This document shows, piece after piece, positions 1 to 8,681 of a DNA stretch of 60,185 nucleotides. Position numbers and translations under genes: made by a program. A model generated the notes under the pieces. The model ran no database searches and was not told where the DNA came from. It was given only the letters and a program-made list of their open reading frames with translations. Numbering within the stretch: position 1 is the first letter of the stretch; the number at the start of each line of letters is the position of its first letter. Origin of the DNA: Mycobacterium sp. ENV421 (GTDB taxonomy: Bacteria; Actinomycetota; Actinomycetes; Mycobacteriales; Mycobacteriaceae); the NCBI RefSeq assembly GCF_002887815.1, contig NZ_PDHO01000032.1:1-60185 (forward strand), written 5' to 3'.

Positions 1-1145
1 GCCTGGAAACCGGTGAGCCCGGCCGCAATTCCGGCCTGGATCGTGGTCGCCAACTGACCGGTGAACGTGGTGAACGCATTCGCGAGCACACCCAGCGTGG
101 GGTTCAGCGCTGCCAACGCACCGGTGAGCGCGTTGACGAAGGCCTCTGGGGTCGGGAAGTCGCCCAGAGCCGCGTTGAACGCCGCCGCCAGAGTGACGCC
201 ACCGTTGACCAGAGCCTGGAGGAGGTCCCCGACGCTGTTGATCTCGCCCTGGAGCGCGAGCATCAGCTGCAGGCCCAGGTTGGCGTTGATGTTGGTGAAG
301 GCCTGAACCAGCGTGGTGATGAACGCCGCGGGGTTCGGGAACGCCGTCAACGCGGCTTGGAAAGCCGCGAACAGGGCGCTGCCACTGTCAGCGAGTGCGG
401 TGAGCACCGCCTGGAACATGTCGACCTTGGCCGTGATCGCCGCGCGGACGACATCGCCCAGTGCACCGGTGAGGTTGGTGATCACGTTGCCGACGATGCC
501 GAGCGTGGGGTTGACGGCGGCCAGCGCAGCTTCGAACGCCGCCGCGAAGTCGGCCGGCGTCGGGAAGCCCGCGACCGCGGCGTTGAATGCCGCGGCAAGA
601 GCGACACCGCCGGCGATCAGAGCGTTGGCCAGGTCTTCCGCGTTCAGGTTCAGATTGAGATTCAGTGCGGCATTGAGTGCAGCCTGGATCGCCAGCCCGA
701 GATTGACATCGATGTTGGCGAAGGCCTGCACCACCGCGTCGATGAACGCCTGCGGGTTCGGGAACGCGGCGATGGCGTTGTCGACCGCGCGGGCGAGCGT
801 GCTTCCGCCGTCGAGCAGGCCGTCGACCACGGACTGCAGAGCGGTGTTGCCCGAGCCGATCCCGGCGATCAGCGTCGCCTGGAGGGCATCGCCGAATTGC
901 GTGATCGCGGTGTCAGCGGCGCTATTGAGGGCGTTGAGTCCGCCCTTCACACCGTTCCACCCGTTGTTGATGGCTTGGATCACGTCTTCTAGCGAGGACA
1001 GTGAAACATCGGCGAGAGCCGACATAGCGCGATCACGCACCAGATGGAGATCCGGCGGTGTCACCTGGATGGGCGCCAGCACAATCGCGCTGGCCCCGAA
1101 GACTGCCACCCCCGCGGTCAGATACGACCGAACAGCAACGTCCAT
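1..1145 (-). CDS. Repetitive alanine-rich exported protein, C-terminus beyond window
   Basis: An open frame of 381 codons runs off the left edge. It starts at ATG 1145 behind a GAAGGGA ribosome site. The N-terminus (MDVAVRSYLTAGVAVFGASA) is hydrophobic and signal-like, a style seen in mycobacterial exported proteins. The rest is low-charge Ala/Asn/Leu/Phe helix-forming sequence built from tandem units. An FPNP-x-AF motif recurs 141 codons apart (plus-strand 753-764 and 330-341) and a related FPTP motif recurs 136 codons apart (555-566 and 147-158), so there are at least four roughly 70-residue half-units. I do not recognise a catalytic domain; it is not a PE or PPE domain. Surface or secreted structural role is inference only. 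Confidence 0.75.
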   Translation of the reverse strand, partial: MDVAVRSYLTAGVAVFGASAIVLAPIQVTPPDLHLVRDRAMSALADVSLSSLEDVIQAINNGWNGVKGGLNALNSAADTAITQFGDALQATLIAGIGSGNTALQSVVDGLLDGGSTLARAVDNAIAAFPNPQAFIDAVVQAFANIDVNLGLAIQAALNAALNLNLNLNAEDLANALIAGGVALAAAFNAAVAGFPTPADFAAAFEAALAAVNPTLGIVGNVITNLTGALGDVVRAAITAKVDMFQAVLTALADSGSALFAAFQAALTAFPNPAAFITTLVQAFTNINANLGLQLMLALQGEINSVGDLLQALVNGGVTLAAAFNAALGDFPTPEAFVNALTGALAALNPTLGVLANAFTTFTGQLATTIQAGIAAGLTGFQ

Positions 1146-2173
1146 GACTATCCCTTCAAAATGGCTGTGCCCCGACAAGCGCGAACATACCTGAGAAGAA
1201 CCTAAGTAGCCAAGTGTTTGCTCTCAGTTTTTTGGCGTTGCTGTGTCGAATCCGTGATCAATTCGATTCGAGTTAGCTAGATCGAAATTAGCCCAGCTTA
1301 TTTAACGTGTACGCATATATAGTTACAGCAAAGAATTGTGCGTCGGCTGGCGCTGCGGCTCGCGATGACCTCCCTGGTCGGGTCGTGTCGTGGCTTACGT
1401 GGGGCCTAAGCACGCCTTAGGCGGTAGCCGGACGCGGCTCCAGCCCACGGTTGCGGTGACCAAATCAGTACCGGGCCGAGACGCGAAAATCGTGAGCAAA
1501 GCGAACGATCAGCAAGAACCTGTGTGGCGGTTGTGACCCGCCATCTCGTTCGCTGCTGCTGGCAGACAGGCGTTCCGGCGCGCGGAAAAAATTCACCGCG
1601 AGTCGCAGGCGCGACACGCCGCCGGTCGGCCCGAGGCCCGGTTCCCAGGGCGCTCACCGCGATGCACGCTCAGCAGTCCGACCAGTTTGCAGAAACCGGT
1701 TTGAACCGCGCCGTGAAGGGGAACATCGCCGTCTACGCAGTTCAGTGTCGAGTACAAGCGGGACCAGTCAGGGAGTGTCCAGGTGACGAGTTCCACGGCC
1801 GGGGTAACACAGACGCATCGCGACGCGATAACTATTCGCTGAGATAGCTCGTTTATCGCGATTTTTCTTGCAGAGTGAGTTAACTGTGGCTCTTTTGCGA
1901 ACCTGAGCAACTCGGAATAACCTGAGAATTCCTGAGAGCCCCTTGACGGCGTCAGAATCCAGTCAGCAAACGGCGTACGGGATAGCGCCGTCGGCTTTCA
2001 GGCATGTGGAACCAATCCGGTGAGAGCTCATTACCCACCACACGCGCGAATTAACCCCAGGGCAGAAAGCTGCTTTCACCAGGCGCGCAACCGGCGGGCC
2101 AGGGAGGGCCGGCGGTGGGGCTGGAGCAGCCCGGATTCGCGTGTCGCGCGCGGGCCGGAGCTTAGTGCGGCGT
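1146..2173. other. About 1 kb without a convincing gene
   Basis: Between two minus-strand genes. The stretch at 1200-1340 is noticeably AT-richer than the surroundings and should hold the promoter of the gene starting at 1145. Short open frames at 1406-1657, 1524-1847 and 1593-1910 overlap each other, have no clear ribosome site and show no recognisable family, so I do not call them. The motif CCTGAGA occurs near 1193 and twice near 1921-1938; its meaning is unknown. Confidence 0.5.
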
Positions 2174-3352
2174 CTACTTGGACCGGGGCAGGCTCAGCAC
2201 CTGCTGAGCGATGATGTTGCGCTGAATCTCCGAGGTACCCCCGGCAATCGTTCCGGAGAAACTGCGGGCATGACGCTCGAACCAGCTGGCGAAGTAGTGG
2301 TCCAGGTTGAGGTGCGCGTAGGGCCCGGTGCTGGACGGGTGTACCAACCCATCGGATCCGCTTGCCGTGAGCGCGTATTCGGACGCTCGCAGCTCGGCCT
2401 CGGAACCGAACAGCTTGACCACCGACACCGAGGCCACGTCGGTTTCTCCGCGTGCAGCCTTGGCCAGTCCTTCCGAACCCATCAGTCGCAATGCCTGGTA
2501 GTCCATGATCATCGACGCGTACTGGTCTTTCTCCAGCGGCGTCTTCGGCTCGAAGTCCCCGATCATGTTGGCGATCCGGTCGGCGAACCCCAGCCACATC
2601 ATCGTGCGTTCGTGGCCCAGCGATCCGTTGGCCACCCCCCAACCACCGTTGAGCGGACCGACCAGGTTGTCGACCGGGACCCGGACATCGGTGAAGAACA
2701 CCTCGTTGAAGTCCTTGTCGTCGATCCCGCAGATAGACGCAAACGGCCGGCAGACCACCCCGGGCAGGTCGGTCGGGATCAGCAGGACACTGATGCCCTT
2801 GTGCTTGGGGGCGTCCGGATCGGTCCGGACGAACGTCAGCAGGAAGTCGGCATCGTGGGCGCCAGAGGTCCACACCTTCTGGCCATTCACCACGAAGTGG
2901 TCGCCGTCCAGGACTGCGCGGGTGCGCAGGGAGGCCAGGTCCGACCCCGCACTCGGTTCGCTCATTCCCAACGATGCGGTCTTCTCACCCTTGAGCACGG
3001 GCACCGCCCAGTGGTGCTTCTGCTCGTCGGATCCGAACGAAATCAGCGACGCAGCAATGATATTCACGCCCTGCGGGTTGAAACTGTGATAGATCCTGCG
3101 GCGGCAGAGCTCCTCGAGATGGACGAACTGCTGCAGGATCGAGGCGTTGCGGCCGCCGAACTCCGGCGGCTGACCGGGCAGGAGCCACCCGTTGTCGAAC
3201 AGCAGCCGCTGCCAGCGCCGCGCCCAGGCCGGCATGTGGGATACCGACCGCGGCCGCTCCTGGGTCTCGGCCTCGCTGGGCAGGTTGGCGTCCAGGAACG
3301 CACTGAACTCGTCGCGGAATGACTCGACATCGGGATCGAACGAAAGTTGCAT
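2174..3352 (-). CDS. Acyl-CoA dehydrogenase, long (FAD-motif) subunit
   Basis: 392 aa, normal ACAD length. The N-terminal helical domain is followed by the flavin/substrate motif GMSEPSAGSDLASL at about residues 129-142, a beta domain with VNGQKVWTS near 155-163, and the C-terminal signature GGTSEIQRNIIA around 372-383. Its ATG directly abuts the stop of the preceding ACAD (3353), so the two are translationally coupled. Known family: FAD-dependent alpha,beta-desaturation of acyl-CoA. Inference: this is the larger partner of an alpha2beta2 heteromer like the mycobacterial steroid-pathway ACADs that handle bulky ring-bearing CoA esters. The substrate is not identifiable. Confidence 0.9.
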   Translation of the reverse strand: MQLSFDPDVESFRDEFSAFLDANLPSEAETQERPRSVSHMPAWARRWQRLLFDNGWLLPGQPPEFGGRNASILQQFVHLEELCRRRIYHSFNPQGVNIIAASLISFGSDEQKHHWAVPVLKGEKTASLGMSEPSAGSDLASLRTRAVLDGDHFVVNGQKVWTSGAHDADFLLTFVRTDPDAPKHKGISVLLIPTDLPGVVCRPFASICGIDDKDFNEVFFTDVRVPVDNLVGPLNGGWGVANGSLGHERTMMWLGFADRIANMIGDFEPKTPLEKDQYASMIMDYQALRLMGSEGLAKAARGETDVASVSVVKLFGSEAELRASEYALTASGSDGLVHPSSTGPYAHLNLDHYFASWFERHARSFSGTIAGGTSEIQRNIIAQQVLSLPRSK

Positions 3353-4345
3353 CTACAGTTCCCTGTACTCGTCGGCGATCACGGCGCGATGTTCGGCGGC
3401 GCCGCCCAGCATGAGCTCACCGGACTTGGCCCGCTTGAGCGCGAATTGAACGTCGTTCTCCCACGTGAACCCCATGGCGCCGAACAGTTGCAGGCCGTGC
3501 CGGAACACCACCGACTGGCAGTCGCCGGCGGCAGCCTTCGCCATCGCCGCGGCCAGCCGGCGGCGCGGATCGTCGGCGCTGATGGTCAACGCGGCGAAGT
3601 AGGCCAGGGCGCGGGCCCGTGCGATCGCGACGTGCATGTCGACCGCTTTGTGTTGCACCGCTTGGAAAGAGCCGATCGGCACTCCAAACTGGTGGCGATC
3701 CCGGACATGCTGCAGAGCCAGGTCGAGGATCCGCTGACACGCCCCGACCGTCGTGATCGCGACTCCGGTCAGCGCTACGTGGCGGGCCCGCTCGGGGTCG
3801 GCGTGCACCCGATCGTCGTCGGACACCACCACACCGGGGAAGGTGACGTCGGCGACGTGCATGACCGGATCGAACACCGAGACCCGGGTGACGGTGGCGA
3901 CGGCGGCGTCGACGAGGAACACGCCGGCGTCGGTCACCACCGCGAGCTTCTGCGCCCGGTCGGCGTCCAGGACGTACCGGGAGGTTCCGGATAGCACCCA
4001 CCCGGTGCTGTCGCGATGAGCGGTAATGCCCTCGAAGACGGCGGTCCCGGCCTCTCGCGGGTCGTAGCGATCACCGGCCAGCGGCGCGAACTGGGTGAGG
4101 GTGGCCAAGAACGGCGTCGGATCCGTCGCCCGGCCGAACTCCTCCAGCACGATCGCCAGCTCAACTGCGTTCTCCGGGTCGGCTAGCTCCGTCCAACCGG
4201 CGTCCACGTAGGACTCCCAGAGCGGAGTCGGGTCGACGCCGTCCTCGGCGATCCCGCGGATCAACGACGCAGGGCACTGCTTGGCCACCGCGTCACGCAC
4301 GGTGTCCTGCCACAACCGCTGATCAGCATCGAATTCCAGTAGCAC
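3353..4345 (-). CDS. Acyl-CoA dehydrogenase, short partner subunit
   Basis: 330 aa, shorter than typical ACADs. It lacks the TEPxAGSD flavin motif in the middle domain but keeps the C-terminal helical domain with RHQFGVPIGSFQAVQHK. That combination is typical of the second subunit of heteromeric ACADs. First gene of a two-gene minus-strand unit with the ACAD at 2174-3352. It is divergent from the amidohydrolase operon starting at 4574, with the shared promoter region carrying two pairs of GAGAAY-N3-RTTCTC half-sites. Co-function with the neighbour is inferred from adjacency and family precedent. Confidence 0.87.
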   Translation of the reverse strand: MLLEFDADQRLWQDTVRDAVAKQCPASLIRGIAEDGVDPTPLWESYVDAGWTELADPENAVELAIVLEEFGRATDPTPFLATLTQFAPLAGDRYDPREAGTAVFEGITAHRDSTGWVLSGTSRYVLDADRAQKLAVVTDAGVFLVDAAVATVTRVSVFDPVMHVADVTFPGVVVSDDDRVHADPERARHVALTGVAITTVGACQRILDLALQHVRDRHQFGVPIGSFQAVQHKAVDMHVAIARARALAYFAALTISADDPRRRLAAAMAKAAAGDCQSVVFRHGLQLFGAMGFTWENDVQFALKRAKSGELMLGGAAEHRAVIADEYREL

Positions 4346-4380
4346 TCGCCGCCTCCTACCCGGGGTCAGAGCACCCGAAT

Positions 4381-4417
4381 GGAAATCTAATTCTCTATTC
4401 GTGAACCATAGGTTCTC
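4381..4417. promoter_or_regulatory. Operator pair (RTTCTC arms, 22 bp apart), minus-strand ACAD promoter
   Basis: GGAAATCTAATTCTC (4381-4395) matches 10 of 12 arm positions of the window-wide palindrome GAGAAY-N3-RTTCTC. A second RTTCTC arm (GTTCTC, 4412-4417) follows exactly 22 bp after the first. It lies 36-72 bp upstream of the ACAD start at 4345. Confidence 0.5.
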
Positions 4418-4485
4418 CTAAGACGGTATCGCACTCTACCGGCTGATTTGCTTGCTGCCTACGGTCGGTTGAGGCAAAGTGGTAA

Positions 4486-4521
4486 TGAGGTTCTACTCTC
4501 ATACGCGAGAACAGTATTCTT
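4486..4521. promoter_or_regulatory. Operator pair, 21 bp apart, amidohydrolase promoter
   Basis: GAGAACAGTATTCTT at 4507-4521 is a near-perfect copy of the palindrome. Twenty-one bp upstream the half-site ACTCTC (4495-4500) is in the phase expected for a second site. Lying 53 bp before the GTG at 4574, it also argues against a start further upstream. Confidence 0.65.
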
Positions 4522-4573
4522 GCCGTTGAAGAACTCGGGTTACTCGCAGACGCACCTCCGGAAGGCGGCTTTG

Positions 4574-5665
4574 GTGATAGAGCACCGCGACGGGACGACG
4601 ACTCCCGTCATCGACGCGAGCGTGCACATTTTCTTCGGGTCCACGCCCGAGTTGCGCGGCGTGATGCGGGAGCCGTTCAAGAGCCGCGGCTTCCCCGACT
4701 ACGAAATGGACTGGTACGGCGCACCTGGCGGCGAATACCTCGGGGGGACCCGCGGGCCGGACCGGCAGTATCCGGGTTCCGACCCGGCCTTCGTCGCCCA
4801 GCAGCTGTTCGACGATCGCGGAGTCGACGTCGCGGTGTTGCATCCGATGGGCCGCGGCATCATGCCCGACCGGCACCTGGGCACGGCGATCCTGGCCGCC
4901 CACAACGAGATGATGGTGTCGCGCTGGCTGGATCATCCCGAATTCGGCGGGCGATTCCGTGGCACCATCCGGGTCAACCCCGATGACATCCGCGGCGCGC
5001 TGCGAGAGATCGAGAAATACAAGGATCACCCGCGAGTCGTCCAGATCGGTATCCCGCTGCAGTCCCGCGAGCTCTACGGCAAGCCGCAGTTCTGGGATCT
5101 CTGGGAGGCAGCCGTCGACGCGGGCCTGCCGGTGGCCACCCATATCGAAACCGGCGAGGGCATCGCATTCCCCCCGACGCCGTCCGGGCACACCAGGACC
5201 TTCGAGCAGTACCTGGGCTTCAGTTCCCTGAGCTACATCTATCACCTGCTGAACCTGATCGCCGAGGGCGTGTTCGAACGCATGCCGGACCTGAAGTTCG
5301 TCTTCGCCGACGGCGCCGGCGACATGCTGACACCGTTCATGTGGCGGATGGACTGCTTCGGACGGCCACACCTGGAACAAACCCCGTGGGCGCCGAAGAT
5401 GCCGAGTGACTATCTGCCGGGGCACGTCCACTTCATCCACAACAGCCTCGACGGGCCGGGCGACGCCGAGTTCGCCGACGAGTGGCTGTCCTTCACCGGC
5501 AAGCAGGACATGCTGATGTTCGGCTCGAGCTATCCGCATTGGCATTGCGGCGATATCCACGCGCTGCCCAGCGCGTGGACCCCTGAGCAGCGCGAGAAAG
5601 TCTGCTGGCGCAATGCCGCGGCGCTCTACGGCATAGACATCCCGGCCGGCGTCGGAACACACTGA
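4574..5665 (+). CDS. Amidohydrolase-2 family (ACMSD-like TIM barrel) enzyme
   Basis: About 363 aa from GTG 4574 behind GGAAGG (4559-4564). A start at 4448 would add about 42 residues with no family character and read through the operator, so I prefer the GTG. Family PF04909 holds metal-dependent hydrolases and decarboxylases. The N-terminal metal motif reads DASVHIFF, so the first His of DxHxH is Ser. The C-terminal part has LMFGSSYPHWH, the usual SDYPH-type metal/acid site. First gene of a tight operon with a second amidohydrolase (27 bp gap), a Rieske ferredoxin and an alpha/beta hydrolase. Decarboxylase or hydrolase on a ring-cleavage intermediate is inference. Confidence 0.85.
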   Translation: MIEHRDGTTTPVIDASVHIFFGSTPELRGVMREPFKSRGFPDYEMDWYGAPGGEYLGGTRGPDRQYPGSDPAFVAQQLFDDRGVDVAVLHPMGRGIMPDRHLGTAILAAHNEMMVSRWLDHPEFGGRFRGTIRVNPDDIRGALREIEKYKDHPRVVQIGIPLQSRELYGKPQFWDLWEAAVDAGLPVATHIETGEGIAFPPTPSGHTRTFEQYLGFSSLSYIYHLLNLIAEGVFERMPDLKFVFADGAGDMLTPFMWRMDCFGRPHLEQTPWAPKMPSDYLPGHVHFIHNSLDGPGDAEFADEWLSFTGKQDMLMFGSSYPHWHCGDIHALPSAWTPEQREKVCWRNAAALYGIDIPAGVGTH

Positions 5666-5692
5666 CTCGCATAGAGAGCTAAGGAGATCACG

Positions 5693-6838
5693 ATGACTCT
5701 CACCCACAGCCAGGAGCGAGTCGCTCCCGCCGAACGCATCGCGATCCGGTGCGTCGACTCCGATGTCCACCCGGTGCCCAAGCGTGGGGTGCTGCAGGAG
5801 TACATCCCTGAGCCGATACGCACCAAGTACTTCAGGAACCACCGGGTCGGCGAGACGATCTACTATGACGCTCCCGACTATGCGCATGCCTACGCGATGC
5901 GAGTGGACACCTTCCCCGATGACGGCGAATTCGCCTGCAGCGACCCCGACCTCGCGCTTCGCCAGGCCATCATGGAGGCCGGTGCCGACGTCTGCATCCT
6001 CGAACCCGCGCACGCGCCCTGCCGGATACCCGAAGCCACCGCGGCATTGTCCTACGCGCATAACACCTGGCAGGCCGAGCACTGGCTGGACAGCAAGACA
6101 AACTGGCACGAACGCTGGCGCGGCTCGATCCTGGTCGCCATCGAAGACCCCGAAGGCGGCGCCCGCGAGATCGAGAAGTGGGCCGAGCACCCGTACATGG
6201 CCCAGGTCATGATCAAGGCCGAGCCGCGACCGTCGTGGGGTGACCCGAAATACGATCCGATCTGGGCGGCGGCCGTCAAAGCCAACAAACCGGTCAGCTG
6301 CCACCTGTCGCGGGGCTTCTTCGAGACCCTGCCGATTCCGCCGGTCGGGTTCCCCAGCTATAACCACGATTTCATGGTCAGCTACTCGCTGCTGGCCGCC
6401 AATCAGGTGATGAGCATGATCTTCGACGGGCTCTTCGACCGGTTCCCCACCTTGCGGATCGTGTTCGTGGAGCACGCCTTCAGCTGGATCCTGCCGCTGA
6501 TGTGGCGGATGGACGCCATCTACGAGGCCCGCAAGTCCTGGCTGGACATCACGCGCAAGCCAAGCGAGTACGTCAAGGACCACATCAAGTTCACCACCCA
6601 GCCGCTGGACTATCCCGAGGACAAGACCGAACTGTTGCGGGCCTTCGAATGGATGGAATGCGAGAAGATCCTGCTGTTCTCCTCGGACTATCCGCACTGG
6701 ACCTACGACGACCCGCGCTGGCTGGTCAAACACCTGCCCGAGCATGCGCGAGAAGCGGTGATGTTCCGCAACGGGATCGAGACGTACGGCCTGCCCGACA
6801 CCGTCCCGGCCCTCGAGGGTCAGACGCGGGTGTTCTGA
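5693..6838 (+). CDS. Amidohydrolase-2 family enzyme, second copy
   Basis: 381 aa, start ATG 5693 with AAGGAG just upstream. The N-terminal metal motif is CVDSDVHPVPK (first His of DxHxH replaced by Asp) and the C-terminal one is LFSSDYPHWTYDD. It shares the family of 4574-5665 but is clearly divergent. It is 4 bp from the Rieske gene. Two consecutive amidohydrolase-2 genes of different subtype may act as successive steps or as a hetero-oligomer; the sequence does not decide between these. Confidence 0.87.
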   Translation: MTLTHSQERVAPAERIAIRCVDSDVHPVPKRGVLQEYIPEPIRTKYFRNHRVGETIYYDAPDYAHAYAMRVDTFPDDGEFACSDPDLALRQAIMEAGADVCILEPAHAPCRIPEATAALSYAHNTWQAEHWLDSKTNWHERWRGSILVAIEDPEGGAREIEKWAEHPYMAQVMIKAEPRPSWGDPKYDPIWAAAVKANKPVSCHLSRGFFETLPIPPVGFPSYNHDFMVSYSLLAANQVMSMIFDGLFDRFPTLRIVFVEHAFSWILPLMWRMDAIYEARKSWLDITRKPSEYVKDHIKFTTQPLDYPEDKTELLRAFEWMECEKILLFSSDYPHWTYDDPRWLVKHLPEHAREAVMFRNGIETYGLPDTVPALEGQTRVF

Positions 6839-6842
6839 GCAG

Positions 6843-7235
6843 ATGACCAAACCCGAGAAGCAGCCCCGCCTGGCGCAGGGCCGAGAGCACGTTGTCGCGA
6901 GCGTGGACGAAATTCCGCCCGGCACACACAAATTGGTGCCGATCGGCCGACATGGTGTCGGGGTGTACAACGTCAACGGCACGTTCTACGCGATCGCCAA
7001 CTACTGCCCGCACGAAGGCGGCCCGTTGTGCTCGGGACGCCCGCGTGGACGAAACATCGTCGACGAGAGCGTCCCGGGCGATGCGGTGATGGTGCGCGAT
7101 CTGGAGTACATCTACTGCCCCTGGCACCAGTGGGGATTCGAGCTGGCGACCGGCACGACGGCGGTCAAGCCGGAGTGGAGTATCCGCACATACCCGGTAC
7201 GCGTGGTGGGCGACGACGTTCTGGTGATGGCATGA
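6843..7235 (+). CDS. Rieske [2Fe-2S] ferredoxin
   Basis: 130 aa. The Rieske ligands are visible as YCPHEGG (Cys-x-His) and YCPWHQWGFEL (Cys-x2-His). There is no oxygenase catalytic domain, so this is a stand-alone electron carrier or a regulatory/structural partner. The stop overlaps the ATG of the hydrolase (ATGA at 7232-7235). The insertion between the two motifs (about residues 62-82) is longer than in minimal ferredoxins. Partner could be the Rieske oxygenase at 24193 or one of the amidohydrolases; this is inference. Confidence 0.88.
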   Translation: MTKPEKQPRLAQGREHVVASVDEIPPGTHKLVPIGRHGVGVYNVNGTFYAIANYCPHEGGPLCSGRPRGRNIVDESVPGDAVMVRDLEYIYCPWHQWGFELATGTTAVKPEWSIRTYPVRVVGDDVLVMA

Positions 7236-8140
7236 GCGCCCCGGTGACCGCCGGTCCGCAACTGCGTGACGGCGAGCAGGTCATGGAGATCAACGGCGGA
7301 AACGTCGTCTACGAGATCCTCGGCGCAACAGGTGATTTCATCGCCCTGACACCCGGCGGCCGGTACAGCAAGGACATCGAGGGCTTGCGACCGTTGGCCG
7401 AGGAACTGGTCAAGGGCGGTTACCGGGTGCTGCTGTGGGACCGGCCCAACTGCGGGAAGTCCGACCTCCAGTTCTACGGGCAGAGCGAATCCCACATGCG
7501 CGCCGAGACATTGCACGGGTTGATCACCGGTCTGGGGATCGGTCCGTGCATCATCGCCGGCGGCTCCGGTGGCGCCCGCGACTCGATCCTTACCACGATC
7601 CTGTACCCCGAGATCGCCACCAAGCTGGTGACGTGGAACATCGTCGGCGGCGTCTACGGTAGCTTCGTGCTGGGCTCCTACTATCTGGTTCCCAGCATCC
7701 TCGCGGTGCGTGGCCTCGGCATCAAAGGCCTTCTGCACGTGGATGAATGGAAGGAACGTATCGCCGAGAACCCGGCGAACAAAGAGCGCATCCTGGCGAT
7801 GGATCCCGACGAGTTCCTGCGGGTCATGCTGCGCTGGCTCAATGCGTTCGTGCCCAAGCCCGGTCAGGCGATCCCCGGCGTCGACGACGAGTTCTTCGGC
7901 GACATCACGGTGCCCACCCTGATCATCCGCGGCGGCGAGAACGACTGGGACCACCCCAAGCGCACCTCACTCGAGGTGAACTGCCTCATCAAAGGCTCTA
8001 CGCTGATCGACCCACCGTGGCCGGAGGATGCCTGGGAGCGCGCGGGCGAGGACCGCGCATCCGGAAGAGTCAAGCACTTCAACATGTTCGACACCTGGGT
8101 GCAGGCGGCCCCAGCCATTCTGGACTTCTTGGGCCGATGA
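7232..8140 (+). CDS. Alpha/beta hydrolase
   Basis: 302 aa from ATG 7232, coupled by 4 bp overlap to the Rieske gene. Alpha/beta-hydrolase fold: LLWDRPNCGKSD strand/oxyanion region, a nucleophile elbow AGGSGGAR (G-x-S-x-G), and TLIIRGGENDWDHP carrying the acid-residue region. Candidate C-C bond or ester hydrolase (MhpC-like group), which fits a ring-fission pathway. Last gene of the 4574-8140 operon and convergent with 8155-8628. Confidence 0.85.
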   Translation: MSAPVTAGPQLRDGEQVMEINGGNVVYEILGATGDFIALTPGGRYSKDIEGLRPLAEELVKGGYRVLLWDRPNCGKSDLQFYGQSESHMRAETLHGLITGLGIGPCIIAGGSGGARDSILTTILYPEIATKLVTWNIVGGVYGSFVLGSYYLVPSILAVRGLGIKGLLHVDEWKERIAENPANKERILAMDPDEFLRVMLRWLNAFVPKPGQAIPGVDDEFFGDITVPTLIIRGGENDWDHPKRTSLEVNCLIKGSTLIDPPWPEDAWERAGEDRASGRVKHFNMFDTWVQAAPAILDFLGR

Positions 8141-8154
8141 CCATCCGGTTGTCC

Positions 8155-8628
8155 TCAGACCAGGCGAATGCGGATCTCGCAGTTGGTCGACGCCTCCAAC
8201 GCGGTGTGCACCCGACTCTCCGGGATGCGCGCCATGTCGGCCTTGCTGAGCGTGACGTCCAGAATGTCGTAGCCGTCGTCGCCTGCGGTTCGGGCGATCT
8301 CGCCGTGCAGACCGAACCCTGCCAGCACGCCGTGCGCATCTTCGTCGGTCCCGCGGCTGACGTAGGTCACCACACCGATCACCGGTGCGGTACCGAACGC
8401 CTTGGCGCACAAGGCGACTCCGATGCGCGTCAGATCGTCGACCGCGGTGTTGCTGATCAGCAATTCGGCAACACGCCGCCCGCGCGGCATCGCGGCGAGG
8501 TTGTTGTCGACCACGGTCACGCCGCTGTCGTCGGCGAGTGCGCGCAGCGCCGCGACCCCTTCGGTGAGCGCAGCGGGCGTCAACTCACCGGCCGGGTCCA
8601 CATCGACACGCACCACCGCCGTTCTCAT
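8155..8628 (-). CDS. Hypothetical protein, 157 aa
   Basis: ATG 8628 gives a 157-aa protein beginning MRTAVVRVDVDPAGELTP. A longer reading to 8730 would overlap the divergent gene at 8682 and adds Arg/Ser-rich residues without family character. I do not recognise the family. The composition and alternating hydrophobic pattern look like a small alpha/beta cytoplasmic protein; no signal peptide or membrane segment. It stands alone, divergent from the NuoF-like operon (53 bp gap) and convergent with the hydrolase. Confidence 0.7.
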   Translation of the reverse strand: MRTAVVRVDVDPAGELTPAALTEGVAALRALADDSGVTVVDNNLAAMPRGRRVAELLISNTAVDDLTRIGVALCAKAFGTAPVIGVVTYVSRGTDEDAHGVLAGFGLHGEIARTAGDDGYDILDVTLSKADMARIPESRVHTALEASTNCEIRIRLV

Positions 8629-8681
8629 GGGCCTCAGCCTAGCGATCGCGCGCCGGGTGCCCGAATCAGAAGAGGTGACCG

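Noticed and set aside
1406..1910. Overlapping short frames on both strands
   Set aside because: Mutually overlapping, no ribosome sites, no recognisable domains.
4448..4573. N-terminal extension of the first amidohydrolase
   Set aside because: It would translate through the GAGAACAGTATTCTT operator and lacks family similarity; GTG 4574 has a better ribosome site.
4499..6982. 827-codon open frame on the minus strand
   Set aside because: It is antisense to two clearly recognisable amidohydrolases and has Arg/Gly/Val-rich composition with no family; a product of high G+C.
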